From JADCRZ01 sp037718865 (GTDB lineage: Bacteria > Bacteroidota > Bacteroidia > Chitinophagales > Chitinophagaceae), in contig JBBJMP010000033.1 of the NCBI GenBank assembly GCA_037718865.1, positions 1 through 57,501 on the forward strand: a stretch of DNA of 57,501 bases. The letters run 5' to 3'. The translations under genes were made by a program, and so were the position numbers. The notes below the pieces were generated by a model. That model saw only the letters and a list, made by a program, of their open reading frames with translations. It made no database searches and had not been told where the DNA came from. Shown here piece by piece: positions 1 to 8,561 of the stretch. Positions within the stretch are counted from its first letter, which is position 1. The number at the start of each line of letters is the position of its first letter.

Positions 1-340
1 CCGGGGCAGAACATGAACCGTGACCTTGCTACAAACCGGTAGCCCCGACGGGGCAAAATATGAACCGTGACCTTGCTACAAACCGGTAGCCCCTGACGGG
101 GCAGAACATGAACCGTGACCTTGCTACAAACCGGTAGCCCCTGCCGGGGCAGAACATGAACCGTGACCTTGCTACAAACCGGTAGCCCCGACGGGGCAGA
201 ACATGATGGGGTTACGGTGTTACAAACCGGTAGCCCCACCGGGGCAAAATATGAAACGTGACCTTGCTACAAACCGGTAGCCCTGCCGGGGCAAAATATG
301 ATGGGATTACAATGCTACAAACGGTAGCCCCGACGGGGCG
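1..340. repeat. Tandem array of a 47-48 bp GC-palindromic repeat
   Basis: The GGGGC box recurs at 3, 50, 98, 146, 193, 241, 288 and 335, giving seven units of 47-48 bp in one orientation. Each unit has a variable stretch (usually AACATGAACCGTGACCTTG), then TACAAACCGGTAG, then a GCCCC-nnn-GGGGC palindrome. Units starting near 193 and 288 carry a different inner stretch beginning ATGATGGG. The array starts before the window and ends 40 bp after the stop of the aldehyde dehydrogenase gene. A related array with 50 bp units ends the window. The function is unknown; the palindrome could form a short hairpin in RNA or DNA. Confidence 0.93.
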
Positions 341-381
341 AAAACAATTTGGTTAAAATACGCAAGGGCTAGCTTTATTTC

Positions 382-1749
382 CTACCCCTCAAACAAATGA
401 TACGCCTTGGGTCTAACAAACGCCCGCAGTCCGGCATGGGAAAGCGTAACGCCAAAACCTGAATGATTACGGCCCGTCCAGGGAAGTGAAGCGGTTACCC
501 GGTCACAACAGTTCCAGTAGCCGGTACCGGCATTTATCTGTTGTAAAATGCGTTCTGCCCGGTCTTTATCACGGCTATACACAGCCGCAGTAAGTCCGTA
601 TTCGGTATCCTGCATGAGCGCTACGGCCTGCGCGTCGTTTTCGACTTTCATAACGCCGACAACCGGCCCGAAAGATTCTTCTTTCATCACCTGCATTTCG
701 TGGTTCACATTGACCAAAACAGTCGGTTCGAAATAAAAGCCGTCACGATCAATACGGCGCCCCCCGGTCAATAATTTGGCGCCTTTACTGATGGCGTCAT
801 CAACCTGCCTTTGCAATACGTCAAGCTGGTCTCTCCTGGTAAGCGGGCCGATATAAACGCCCTGCTCATCCGGCAACCCGATCTTCCACGACCTTACTTC
901 ATTTACCAACTCCTTCAGGTACCGGTCGTAAATGTTTTCATGAACGTAAATTCTTTCCACGGCACAGCAACTTTGGCCGTTGTTATAGAATGCTCCGTCG
1001 GCGGTGGCAGTGGCAACCGAAGTAATATCTGCTACATCATCAGCAATATATAAAGGATCCTTTCCACCCAGTTCGCATTGACAGGGAATCATTTTAGAAG
1101 CCAGCTTTTCGTAAATCTGTTTCCCGGTTTTGTAGGAGCCGGTGAAGAAAAAGCCATCAAACCCAAGCCCGGTCAGCAATTCACCAACCCCGCCTGCACC
1201 GATGGCAACATGGAAAGCATCTTCAGGAACCCCGGACTGCTTTAATAATTTTTCCATCTCCAGTCCGGTAAGCGAGGCATATTCAGAAGGTTTGTACAGA
1301 ACCGTATTACCTGCGATCAATGCCGGTACAAACACATTTATGCCAACCAGGTAAGGATAATTCCAGGCGGAGATATTGCAGATCACTCCAAGAGGTTCAT
1401 AAGATATTCTTTCTTCCCATCCGTTAGCATTTGTCACCAGCTCGTCCGATAGATATTGAAGAGCGTTTTCAGTGATCCATTTGATCCTTTTCCTTGCTCC
1501 ATTAATTTCATTCCGGGATTGTTGCAATGGTTTTCCTACTTCACTGGTAAGCACGGCGGCGAGGTGTTCGATATTTACTTCGAGTGAGGTTGAAAATTCA
1601 TGCAGAATGGCTGCCCTTTCCTGAATCGGCATTTTCTTCCACTCGGGTTGTGCCTCTTTTAATGACGACAAGTTTGCACCCAGGGTTTCATTGTTATCTT
1701 CGGTCATTTCCCGGATAATTTGCTCTGTCGCCGGATTTATAATTTGCAT
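382..1749 (-). CDS. NAD(P)-dependent aldehyde dehydrogenase family protein
   Basis: This 455-residue cytoplasmic enzyme should oxidise an aldehyde to a carboxylate. The family marks are present: Asn130 in SAWNYP, Lys153 in YKPSE, the cofactor motif FTGS at 202-205, Glu226 in CELGGK, and the nucleophile Cys261 in NNGQSC. It is the last gene of a minus-strand set (permease, glutamine-synthetase-like ligase, Fe-dependent alcohol dehydrogenase, this gene), 30 bp behind the alcohol dehydrogenase. That context suggests a substrate of the gamma-glutamyl-aminoaldehyde type; this is inference, since ALDH specificity cannot be read from motifs. Other options are succinate-semialdehyde or aminobutyraldehyde dehydrogenase. 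A GC-palindromic repeat array lies just downstream. Confidence 0.93.
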   Translation of the reverse strand: MQIINPATEQIIREMTEDNNETLGANLSSLKEAQPEWKKMPIQERAAILHEFSTSLEVNIEHLAAVLTSEVGKPLQQSRNEINGARKRIKWITENALQYLSDELVTNANGWEERISYEPLGVICNISAWNYPYLVGINVFVPALIAGNTVLYKPSEYASLTGLEMEKLLKQSGVPEDAFHVAIGAGGVGELLTGLGFDGFFFTGSYKTGKQIYEKLASKMIPCQCELGGKDPLYIADDVADITSVATATADGAFYNNGQSCCAVERIYVHENIYDRYLKELVNEVRSWKIGLPDEQGVYIGPLTRRDQLDVLQRQVDDAISKGAKLLTGGRRIDRDGFYFEPTVLVNVNHEMQVMKEESFGPVVGVMKVENDAQAVALMQDTEYGLTAAVYSRDKDRAERILQQINAGTGYWNCCDRVTASLPWTGRNHSGFGVTLSHAGLRAFVRPKAYHLFEG

Positions 1750-1779
1750 GTTTTAGCGTTCAGTTTTAATATTATTCTG

Positions 1780-2928
1780 TCACAAAGCCTTTTCATATAA
1801 TTCTTTAAAATCGTTTCTGCTTACAGGTCTTGGATTGTTGGGATGCGCAAAATCGGCTATGGCCAGGTCAGACAGTGTTTCAACGTGTTCAGCGCCGACG
1901 CCGATCTGCCTGAGCCGGGAAGGAATATTGATCTGCGCATTGAGATCAAAGAGATATTTTACTACGGCCTGTCCCGATTCTTCGCTTAATGCCAGCGTCC
2001 GGGCCATGCGTCTGAATTTTTGTTCCGAACCGGAGATATTAAATTCCATTCCATACGGCAGGTTGACCGCATTCGCCAATCCATGATGCGTATCCAGCAG
2101 GGATGAAAGGGGATGCGCCAGAGAGTGCACGACGCCCAGTCCCTTTTGAAAGGCAATGGCGCCCATTATAGACGCCAGGAGCATCTTACTGCGCGAGGTA
2201 AGATCCGGGTGGCTCACTGCTTTTTCAAGCGATTCGGCGATCAACGATATCCCTTCCAGTGCAATGCCTTCACAAATGGGGTGCGGCATTTTAGCCAGGT
2301 AAGCCTCCATATTATGGGTGAGCGCATCCATGCCTGTGGCAGCAGTAATTAGAGCCGGAAGACCCATGGTCAATAAAGGATCGGCAAACACAATTTTAGC
2401 CATCAATTTGGGGGAAAAGAGTATTCTCTTCTGATGTGTGACATCATCTGCAATAATAGCGCTTCTTCCCACTTCACTTCCCGTACCGGAGGTAGTAGGG
2501 ATGGTTATAAAATGAGGCACATCATTGACAATATATACATCCCCGCCGATCAGGTCATCGTACATGAACAGGTCTTCCCGGTGGTTTACACGAAGGGCCA
2601 CTGCCCGGGCAACATCAAGTGCAGCACCTCCGCCAATGCCTATGATGCAATTCCTGTCTGAGATATCATACACTTCCGTTCCTTTATACACGTCAGATTT
2701 AACCGGGTTTTTATGAATATCCTGAAAAAGTTCAACGGACAATCCTTTGGTTTGAAGGGCGCTGACCATGTCTTTGAAGAAAGCAAGTTGGGCAATGTTA
2801 CTATCGGTAACGAGCAGGGGCTGCCGCAGATTATGTTGAACCAGGTAATCGCCAAGTTCCTTGCTGCTCCCCGCGCCGAACCGGATAGTGGTGGGGAAGT
2901 TGTATTGGTAAATGTTGTCAAATTGCAT
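1780..2928 (-). CDS. Iron-containing (group III) alcohol dehydrogenase
   Basis: The protein has 382 residues, the usual length of FucO/AdhB-type dehydrogenases that interconvert alcohols and aldehydes with NAD(P). The N-terminal cofactor half shows GGG at 99-101 followed by Asp105, then TTSGTGSE at 145-152. The metal ligands Asp201, His205, His268 and His282 have the family's normal spacing of 4, 63 and 14 residues, so the site looks intact. It lies between a glutamine-synthetase-like gene and an aldehyde dehydrogenase on the same strand. This order suggests it oxidises the hydroxyl of a gamma-glutamylated amino alcohol to the aldehyde that the next gene product oxidises. The substrate is inferred; the family is certain. 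Confidence 0.94.
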   Translation of the reverse strand: MQFDNIYQYNFPTTIRFGAGSSKELGDYLVQHNLRQPLLVTDSNIAQLAFFKDMVSALQTKGLSVELFQDIHKNPVKSDVYKGTEVYDISDRNCIIGIGGGAALDVARAVALRVNHREDLFMYDDLIGGDVYIVNDVPHFITIPTTSGTGSEVGRSAIIADDVTHQKRILFSPKLMAKIVFADPLLTMGLPALITAATGMDALTHNMEAYLAKMPHPICEGIALEGISLIAESLEKAVSHPDLTSRSKMLLASIMGAIAFQKGLGVVHSLAHPLSSLLDTHHGLANAVNLPYGMEFNISGSEQKFRRMARTLALSEESGQAVVKYLFDLNAQINIPSRLRQIGVGAEHVETLSDLAIADFAHPNNPRPVSRNDFKELYEKAL

Positions 2929-3042
2929 ATACTCAATGATATTGTATTAAGATTTGTAGTTGTAATTGGCAGCCGCAAATTCCCAGATTTACAACTCGTA
3001 GTTAACCTGCGAAATCTGCGGCAACTACTCAAATTGCATCCT

Positions 3043-4401
3043 TCATATGATTTCAAAATACCGTTTCAACTCCCAATCCGTTACCGCCTTAAGGTGTTGT
3101 TTCCATTCCCATTCCCGGGTTTGCGTAAAATGGTTGACAAAACCTTCGCCGAATAGTTCCTGTGCTATCGAAGACTGCTTCATCATCACCGTTGCTTCAT
3201 TAAGGTCTTTCGGCAACACGCCATTTGAATAATCACGGTATCCGTTGCCACGGGTTTCCGGCTGGGTTAGCTGTACATTGTTCCTGATACCATACAAGCC
3301 GGCAGCCAGCGAAGCGGCCATGGCCAGATAAGGGTTGGCATCTGAGCCGATTACCCTTGTTTCAAGCCGGCTCGACTTGCTGCCTGCAGGCAGGGCACGG
3401 AGAGCGACAGTTCTGTTATCAACCGCCCAGGTCAACGTTGTAGGGGCCCAGGCACCTTCTACCAACCGCTTATAACTGTTTATGGTGGGCGCAAACATGG
3501 GCAGCATAAACGGCAAACAATATAACTGGCCGGCAATATAATTTTTCATCAATGCACTCATGTTCTGCGGCTCGCCTTCATCATAAAAAAGATTTTTGCG
3601 GGTGATATTATCCCAGAGGCTTTGGTGCACATGTCCACCGCACCCCGGAAGGTGTTCGCTCACTTTTGCCATGAAGCTGGCAAGGATACCATGTTTATAG
3701 GCAATTTCTTTAACGGCTGTTTTAAATAATACTGCCCTGTCTGCCGCCTCCATAATTTCAGAATACATGATAGCCGCTTCATAAACTCCGGGGCCGGTCT
3801 CCGTATGCAATCCCTCTATCGGCACATTAAACCTGGTCAGCAAATCAAAAAGGTCTGTAAAAAAATTGTTTTTCAGGGATGTCCGCAGAACGGAGTATCC
3901 AAACATCCCCGGGGTAAGTGGCTTGAGATCCAGAAAACGTTTTTCATGGATGGTTTGCGGTGTTTCTTCATAATTATACCATTCAAACTCCTGGGAAAAA
4001 AAGGGGGTAAAGCCTTGTTGTTCCGCCTGGCCTAAAATCTTACGTAATAACAGTCTGGGACAAACGCAGCAGGGTGCTTCAGCCGTATCCGCCAATTCAC
4101 CCAGGAAAAAAGGCAGATCATTTTCCCAGGGAATCTTTCGGAATGTGGACAGGTCTATCCTGGCGGGTGCATCAGGATATCCCGTATGCCAGCCTGTATA
4201 TTCGACGTTATCATAAACCTGGTCACCGGCATCCCAGCCAAAGAGCACGTCGCAAAAACCCATGCCTGTATTGATAACAGAAAGAAATTTCCCGGCAGAA
4301 AGGTATTTACCCCGCAGAATACCATCGAGATCTGTAAAAGCTATCTTTACTTTAGCGGAAGGATGTTGATTTATGTAATCGATGATTTCAGGGGTCTCCA
4401 T
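3043..4401 (-). CDS. Glutamine-synthetase-like ligase (gamma-glutamyl-amine synthetase type)
   Basis: The 452-residue protein (start METPEII) has a GS beta-grasp domain (about 15-100) and a catalytic domain. Visible sites are the metal motif QEFEWY (137-142), TETGPGVYEAA (200-210), GGHVHQS (255-261), Arg312, Arg330, Arg335 and LETR (347-350). Length and motifs fit the PuuA/GlnA4 branch, which joins glutamate to amines using ATP, rather than housekeeping GlnA. An in-frame ATG at 4482 overlaps the permease stop (TAATG), but the 27 extra residues do not look conserved, so 4401 is preferred. With an ethanolamine-type permease upstream and alcohol and aldehyde dehydrogenases downstream, the likely amine is ethanolamine or a related amino alcohol (inferred). 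Confidence 0.88.
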   Translation of the reverse strand: METPEIIDYINQHPSAKVKIAFTDLDGILRGKYLSAGKFLSVINTGMGFCDVLFGWDAGDQVYDNVEYTGWHTGYPDAPARIDLSTFRKIPWENDLPFFLGELADTAEAPCCVCPRLLLRKILGQAEQQGFTPFFSQEFEWYNYEETPQTIHEKRFLDLKPLTPGMFGYSVLRTSLKNNFFTDLFDLLTRFNVPIEGLHTETGPGVYEAAIMYSEIMEAADRAVLFKTAVKEIAYKHGILASFMAKVSEHLPGCGGHVHQSLWDNITRKNLFYDEGEPQNMSALMKNYIAGQLYCLPFMLPMFAPTINSYKRLVEGAWAPTTLTWAVDNRTVALRALPAGSKSSRLETRVIGSDANPYLAMAASLAAGLYGIRNNVQLTQPETRGNGYRDYSNGVLPKDLNEATVMMKQSSIAQELFGEGFVNHFTQTREWEWKQHLKAVTDWELKRYFEII

Positions 4402-4481
4402 ATGAACTTTTAAAAGCAGATAATTGAAACAGCGTATAATTAAGACTTCAAAGTTAGGTTTGCCGGAGTTATGGCGCACCA

Positions 4482-5807
4482 TTAAACGGATTTTCCTGAT
4501 GTAAAAACTTTAAACAGCACGTAACAACCAGCCATCAGTGCAAAATACAAGAGGGCCAGCCTGCCATTATAAACGGCCATTGCAATAAAAGCGACAACTG
4601 CAATGAACAGGGCGGTCAGTGGAAAAACAGGATAGGCAGGCACTTTGAACGGCCTTGGTAAATGCGGTTCGTTCTTCCTCAGTACCAGTAAAGAAATCAT
4701 GGAAATGATATACAGGTTCAGGGCACCAAAAACGGAAATGGTGATGATCTCAGCCGTTTTGCCGGTGAATAACGCAAAGATGCCTATACACATATTAACG
4801 AGCAAGGCATGGGCCGGCGTTTGAAAGCGCGGATGGATTTTACCCAGGAAAGCCGGTGCCAGCTTCATCCTTCCAAATTCAAAGCTTGACCTTCCTGCTG
4901 CCAGTATGATACCGTGAAAGGACGCGACCAGTCCGAACAAGCCAACGGTGATCAGGATATGATACATTAAGCTGTTATCGCCTACAATATGTGCCAGGGC
5001 CAGTGGAAGTGGCGAATCAGACACCGTTCTGTCTGCTTTATATACGATCGCTTCCCATCCAGCTACGCCGACGGACCCTGCAAAGGTGAGCACACAAAGA
5101 ACCACCAAGGTTATAATGGCAGAACCGAAACCCAATAGCATGGTACGTTGTGGGTTGACTGCTTCTTCAGCTACATTGGCCACGCCTTCGATGGCCAGGA
5201 AGAACCAGACAGCAAAGGGTATGGCTGCAAAGATACCCTTCCACCCGTTTGGTAAGGCATTATGCTGCAGGTTACTGAATTCGAAGTGAGGAAGTGTCAG
5301 TCCGCTGAATAAAAGCAATTCGCCAACAGCGAAGATGGTGATCATCAGTTCAAACATGGCGGCTGCCTTAACCCCATAAATATTTAATGCGGTAAAAAGC
5401 AGGTAAGCAAAAACGGCAATGGCCAGAACCGGTACCTGGGGAAAGAACAAATTGAAATATGCACCGATAGCAAAGGCTATGGCAGGTGGTGCAAATATAA
5501 ATTCGATGTTCTGGGCCATGCCTGCCAGGAAGCCAAGGTCTTTTCCCAATGCCTGGTTTGCATAATCAAATGCCCCGCCGGCCTTAGGTATGGCACAGGC
5601 GAGTTCTGCATAACTAAATGTAAACGTAACGTACATAATAATGATAAACAGGGTGGCTATGGCCATACCCAGACTGCCGCCCCGTTCCAAGCCCAAATTC
5701 CAGCCGAAGTACATGCCTGAAATTACATAACCTACTCCCAATCCCCAAAGCATAAGCGGCGTTAATGTGCGTTTGAACGTGTCAGTGGTTTGAAGTGATG
5801 AAGACAA
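4482..5807 (-). CDS. APC-superfamily permease, ethanolamine-permease type
   Basis: This 441-residue inner-membrane protein has about 12 hydrophobic segments. The N-terminal segment GYVISGMYFGWNLGLERGG and the conserved pair FAVWFFLAIEGVANVAEEAV are typical of the Eat/ethanolamine permease branch (family knowledge, not tested here). Its stop overlaps an ATG of the downstream ligase frame (TAATG), and all four following genes share its strand, so it is probably the first gene of the operon. It would import the amine that the ligase glutamylates. An amino-acid rather than ethanolamine substrate cannot be ruled out. A divergent permease gene begins 167 bp upstream, leaving a shared promoter region at 5808-5974. 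Confidence 0.87.
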   Translation of the reverse strand: MSSSLQTTDTFKRTLTPLMLWGLGVGYVISGMYFGWNLGLERGGSLGMAIATLFIIIMYVTFTFSYAELACAIPKAGGAFDYANQALGKDLGFLAGMAQNIEFIFAPPAIAFAIGAYFNLFFPQVPVLAIAVFAYLLFTALNIYGVKAAAMFELMITIFAVGELLLFSGLTLPHFEFSNLQHNALPNGWKGIFAAIPFAVWFFLAIEGVANVAEEAVNPQRTMLLGFGSAIITLVVLCVLTFAGSVGVAGWEAIVYKADRTVSDSPLPLALAHIVGDNSLMYHILITVGLFGLVASFHGIILAAGRSSFEFGRMKLAPAFLGKIHPRFQTPAHALLVNMCIGIFALFTGKTAEIITISVFGALNLYIISMISLLVLRKNEPHLPRPFKVPAYPVFPLTALFIAVVAFIAMAVYNGRLALLYFALMAGCYVLFKVFTSGKSV

Positions 5808-5974
5808 ATGGAAAATAATTTATACACTAATATCTACATAAAACTTTATATAAATTGCTTTAAAGAGATTAGCCATTAGATTCGGTAAATAAATCAGGCG
5901 ATTTGTTTTTAAAAATCCATTTATTAAAAAACGGAGTGTAGTTTTAACACACGAGTACACTTAACTAATTATTT

Positions 5975-7369
5975 ATGAGTGGATCACAACAGCTAAGCCG
6001 TTCGCTCGGATTGAGTCTTGTTATTGTTGTGGTAATCAGTAATATCATCGGTTCCGGAGTGTATAAAAAACTCGCCCCCATGGCGGCCGAGTTGCATTCA
6101 CCTGGCTGGGTTATGATCTGCTGGTTACTGGCCGGCTTGATCAGTCTGTTCGGAGCACTGAGTAATGCCGAAGTGGCCGGCCTGCTTGCAGATACCGGTG
6201 GTGAGTATGTGTATTACCAAAAGATATACAATCGCTTTTTTGCATTTTTGTTCGGGTGGTCGCTTTTTACCGTTATTCAGACTGCGGCCATCTCTTCCCT
6301 GGCTTATGTCTTTGCACAGTCACTCAACAGCATAATCGCTCTGCCACAGGTCTTTCCCTCATTGGCCGGTGTTAATATTGCCGGAGTCTTTTATCCGTTT
6401 GCAGATTTTACAGTAAAACTTACCGCTATCTTACTCATCATTTTTCTAACCTGGATCAATGGCAAAGGGATCAAGGCTGGAGCCGGCTTCAATACCGCCC
6501 TGTTATTACTGGTCTTTGCGGGCATCCTGCTCATTATCATCTTTGGACTAACCAGTGACCAGGCAACTCTGGCCAGGGTGACGCAATTAGAGACTACCCA
6601 TTCGTCACCGGTCACCGTAAGCGCAGTTTTTACCGCGATGTTATCTGCCTTCTGGGCCTACCAGGGATGGGCTGCAGTAGGATATGTTGGCGGAGAGATC
6701 AAGAATCCAAAGCGCAACATCCCGGTAGGCATTGCAACAGGTGTGTTGTCGATCATTATTCTGTACATGCGGATTAATGCTACTTATCTTTCCTTATTGC
6801 CGGTTCCGGTTATTGAACAAATTCACCGATCCGGCAATCAGATAACAGCGGTGGAGGCTGTACGGGTTTTTTGGGGGACTAAGGGCGCGTTGTTTATCTC
6901 CGTACTAATATTGATTACTACGCTGGGGTGCTGCAACGCAACCATCCTGGCGAGTTGCCGTCCCTATTTTGCCATGGCTCGTGAGGGACTGTTTTTTCCA
7001 AGCGTTTCCAGACTAAACAAAAATCAGGCTCCCGGAAACTCTTTGCTATACCAGGGTGTATGGGCCTGCTTACTGGTACTTTCAGGAACATTTGACCAAC
7101 TTACCGACATGATCATATTTGCCGTATTTATTTATTACGGTGCAACGACCCTGGGGGTTTTTATACTGCGTAAAAAAATGCCTGATGCACCCCGCCCTTA
7201 CAAGGTCTGGGGTTATCCTATAGTGCCGGCCATCGTGATACTGTTTTGTTGTGTGCTGTTCTTTAATACCATATACAGCCGACCCCGGGAAGCAGCCATC
7301 GGTATGGCGCTAATGCTCACCGGAGTGCCGATGTATTGGTGGTTTAACAAGAAGGATCGTAAAGAATAA
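5975..7369 (+). CDS. APC-family amino-acid permease
   Basis: This 464-residue integral membrane protein has about 12 membrane segments. Helix 1 carries the substrate-binding motif SNIIGSGVYKK (about 22-32), and helix 6 has FWAYQGWAAVGYVGGEIKNP, both characteristic of the LAT/SteT branch of amino-acid exchangers. It ends in a short basic tail. It is divergent from the ethanolamine-type permease operon and precedes a convergent peptidase gene, so it is probably transcribed alone. A TAGTTTTA box at 5939-5946 resembles the Bacteroidota -7 element, but no good -33 box is seen. Substrate unknown. Confidence 0.9.
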   Translation: MSGSQQLSRSLGLSLVIVVVISNIIGSGVYKKLAPMAAELHSPGWVMICWLLAGLISLFGALSNAEVAGLLADTGGEYVYYQKIYNRFFAFLFGWSLFTVIQTAAISSLAYVFAQSLNSIIALPQVFPSLAGVNIAGVFYPFADFTVKLTAILLIIFLTWINGKGIKAGAGFNTALLLLVFAGILLIIIFGLTSDQATLARVTQLETTHSSPVTVSAVFTAMLSAFWAYQGWAAVGYVGGEIKNPKRNIPVGIATGVLSIIILYMRINATYLSLLPVPVIEQIHRSGNQITAVEAVRVFWGTKGALFISVLILITTLGCCNATILASCRPYFAMAREGLFFPSVSRLNKNQAPGNSLLYQGVWACLLVLSGTFDQLTDMIIFAVFIYYGATTLGVFILRKKMPDAPRPYKVWGYPIVPAIVILFCCVLFFNTIYSRPREAAIGMALMLTGVPMYWWFNKKDRKE

Positions 7370-7392
7370 TTCGATAAGTAAAAATATGTCCG

Positions 7393-8436
7393 CTACAGAA
7401 TGTGCAGCAACATCATTGCTTCCTGTTTTACGGGGTCCTCAAAATCGAAGATGGCTTCGGAAGACACTACCTTATCGGGAATGATCTTTCCTTCCTGAAC
7501 CCTGCCATAGCGATCCGCTTCCTGGCAAACGGTTAATACAAGCACGGAACGATCAGACAGGGTATACGTGGCATTAGCGGTTGTTAGTCCGGCCGTAGCT
7601 TCACCGTATAGCCACGTTTGTTTTTTACCTTTAAAGCTTAAGGCAACGATTTCGCCTGCGCTGGATGTTAATGGGCCGGTCAACACGATAATCCATTTAT
7701 TCTCGATCCTGGTCTGATATGCATTGCCCGTTATTTTACATCGAATACTCCGGCCCTGCAGGGCAGCTCCATTATTATAACTGATCGGTATTTTTTCCGT
7801 GTCAGACACAAAATATCCGCAAATACCATTTCCGAGCAAGGGGCCGATTCCGGCAAGCATAGGCCAGCAGTTACCACCGGTATTTTTGCGCAGGTCAACA
7901 ATCCATTTGGAAATCTTTGGTTGATCGAGTCTGGCAATCAATTGCTGTATACTATCTGCTATAAGGGTACAAATGGCAGGGTCGGCAGTTCCTATCCAGG
8001 GAAGGGTGAGATAAGCGATGCCCTTATTGGCGAACACTTCGCCCTTTATTTCACCTACCAACCGGAAAAGGGAAGGCTTCCTCTCCCGGTTAGCCGTATC
8101 AAGATTATAGACGGCCGCCTTGTCTGCCGGCATAATAAAGCTATGTTTTTCACTGATCTGGCGGAAGCACCAGTCTACCGTTTCATTTGCACCTTCGCAA
8201 CTTCCGGCTGCAGCCAGTCTTGCCTTAGCCGCCGTTTTTAACGTATCCCATTGAACCGTTTCCTTTTTATAATAGTGTTGTTCCATCAGCAGAAAAGCTT
8301 CATCCAGTTGACGGGATGCTTTTTGCACGCAGGATGTAACAGAAGTATCCGTTAATGTGTAACCGCCACTGCCAGACGCAGATTTACCGGCCAGTATTAT
8401 AAAGAATGCAGAATAGCAAATCATCAATTTGCGCAT
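7393..8436 (-). CDS. Secreted S41-family (tail-specific/CtpA-like) peptidase
   Basis: The 347-residue protein starts with a signal peptide (hydrophobic stretch about 4-17). The C-terminal half shows the S41 core: a beta strand and loop WIVDLRKNTGGNCWPM (178-193), followed by TGPLTSSAGEI (253-263), where Ser259 should be the nucleophile. No PDZ domain is obvious between the N-terminal region and the core, so this is a short S41 form similar to other Bacteroidota copies. Three or more cysteines in the N-terminal half may pair after export. It is convergent with the upstream permease, with 23 bp between the genes. The substrate cannot be read from the sequence. Confidence 0.88.
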   Translation of the reverse strand: MRKLMICYSAFFIILAGKSASGSGGYTLTDTSVTSCVQKASRQLDEAFLLMEQHYYKKETVQWDTLKTAAKARLAAAGSCEGANETVDWCFRQISEKHSFIMPADKAAVYNLDTANRERKPSLFRLVGEIKGEVFANKGIAYLTLPWIGTADPAICTLIADSIQQLIARLDQPKISKWIVDLRKNTGGNCWPMLAGIGPLLGNGICGYFVSDTEKIPISYNNGAALQGRSIRCKITGNAYQTRIENKWIIVLTGPLTSSAGEIVALSFKGKKQTWLYGEATAGLTTANATYTLSDRSVLVLTVCQEADRYGRVQEGKIIPDKVVSSEAIFDFEDPVKQEAMMLLHIL

Positions 8437-8561
8437 ACCGGGTGTTATTTTTACCCTAACCGAATGTTCGAAAAGGTTGTCTAAAATAACCGCTCAGGAA
8501 GCATTTTGTTGCACCATCATTTAGATTTATTGCTTCTCATTAGCCTATGCCTGTGACGAGT

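Noticed and set aside
1..340. CRISPR array
   Set aside because: The stretches between the palindromes are themselves nearly identical from unit to unit, so there are no unique spacers, and no cas genes are present.
382..2928. Propanediol or ethanolamine microcompartment genes
   Set aside because: No shell-protein or EutBC-type lyase genes are present; the ligase points to gamma-glutamylation instead.
3043..4482. Long start of the glutamine-synthetase-like gene at 4482
   Set aside because: The TAATG overlap is attractive, but the extra 27 residues are not typical of the family; 4401 gives the normal N terminus.
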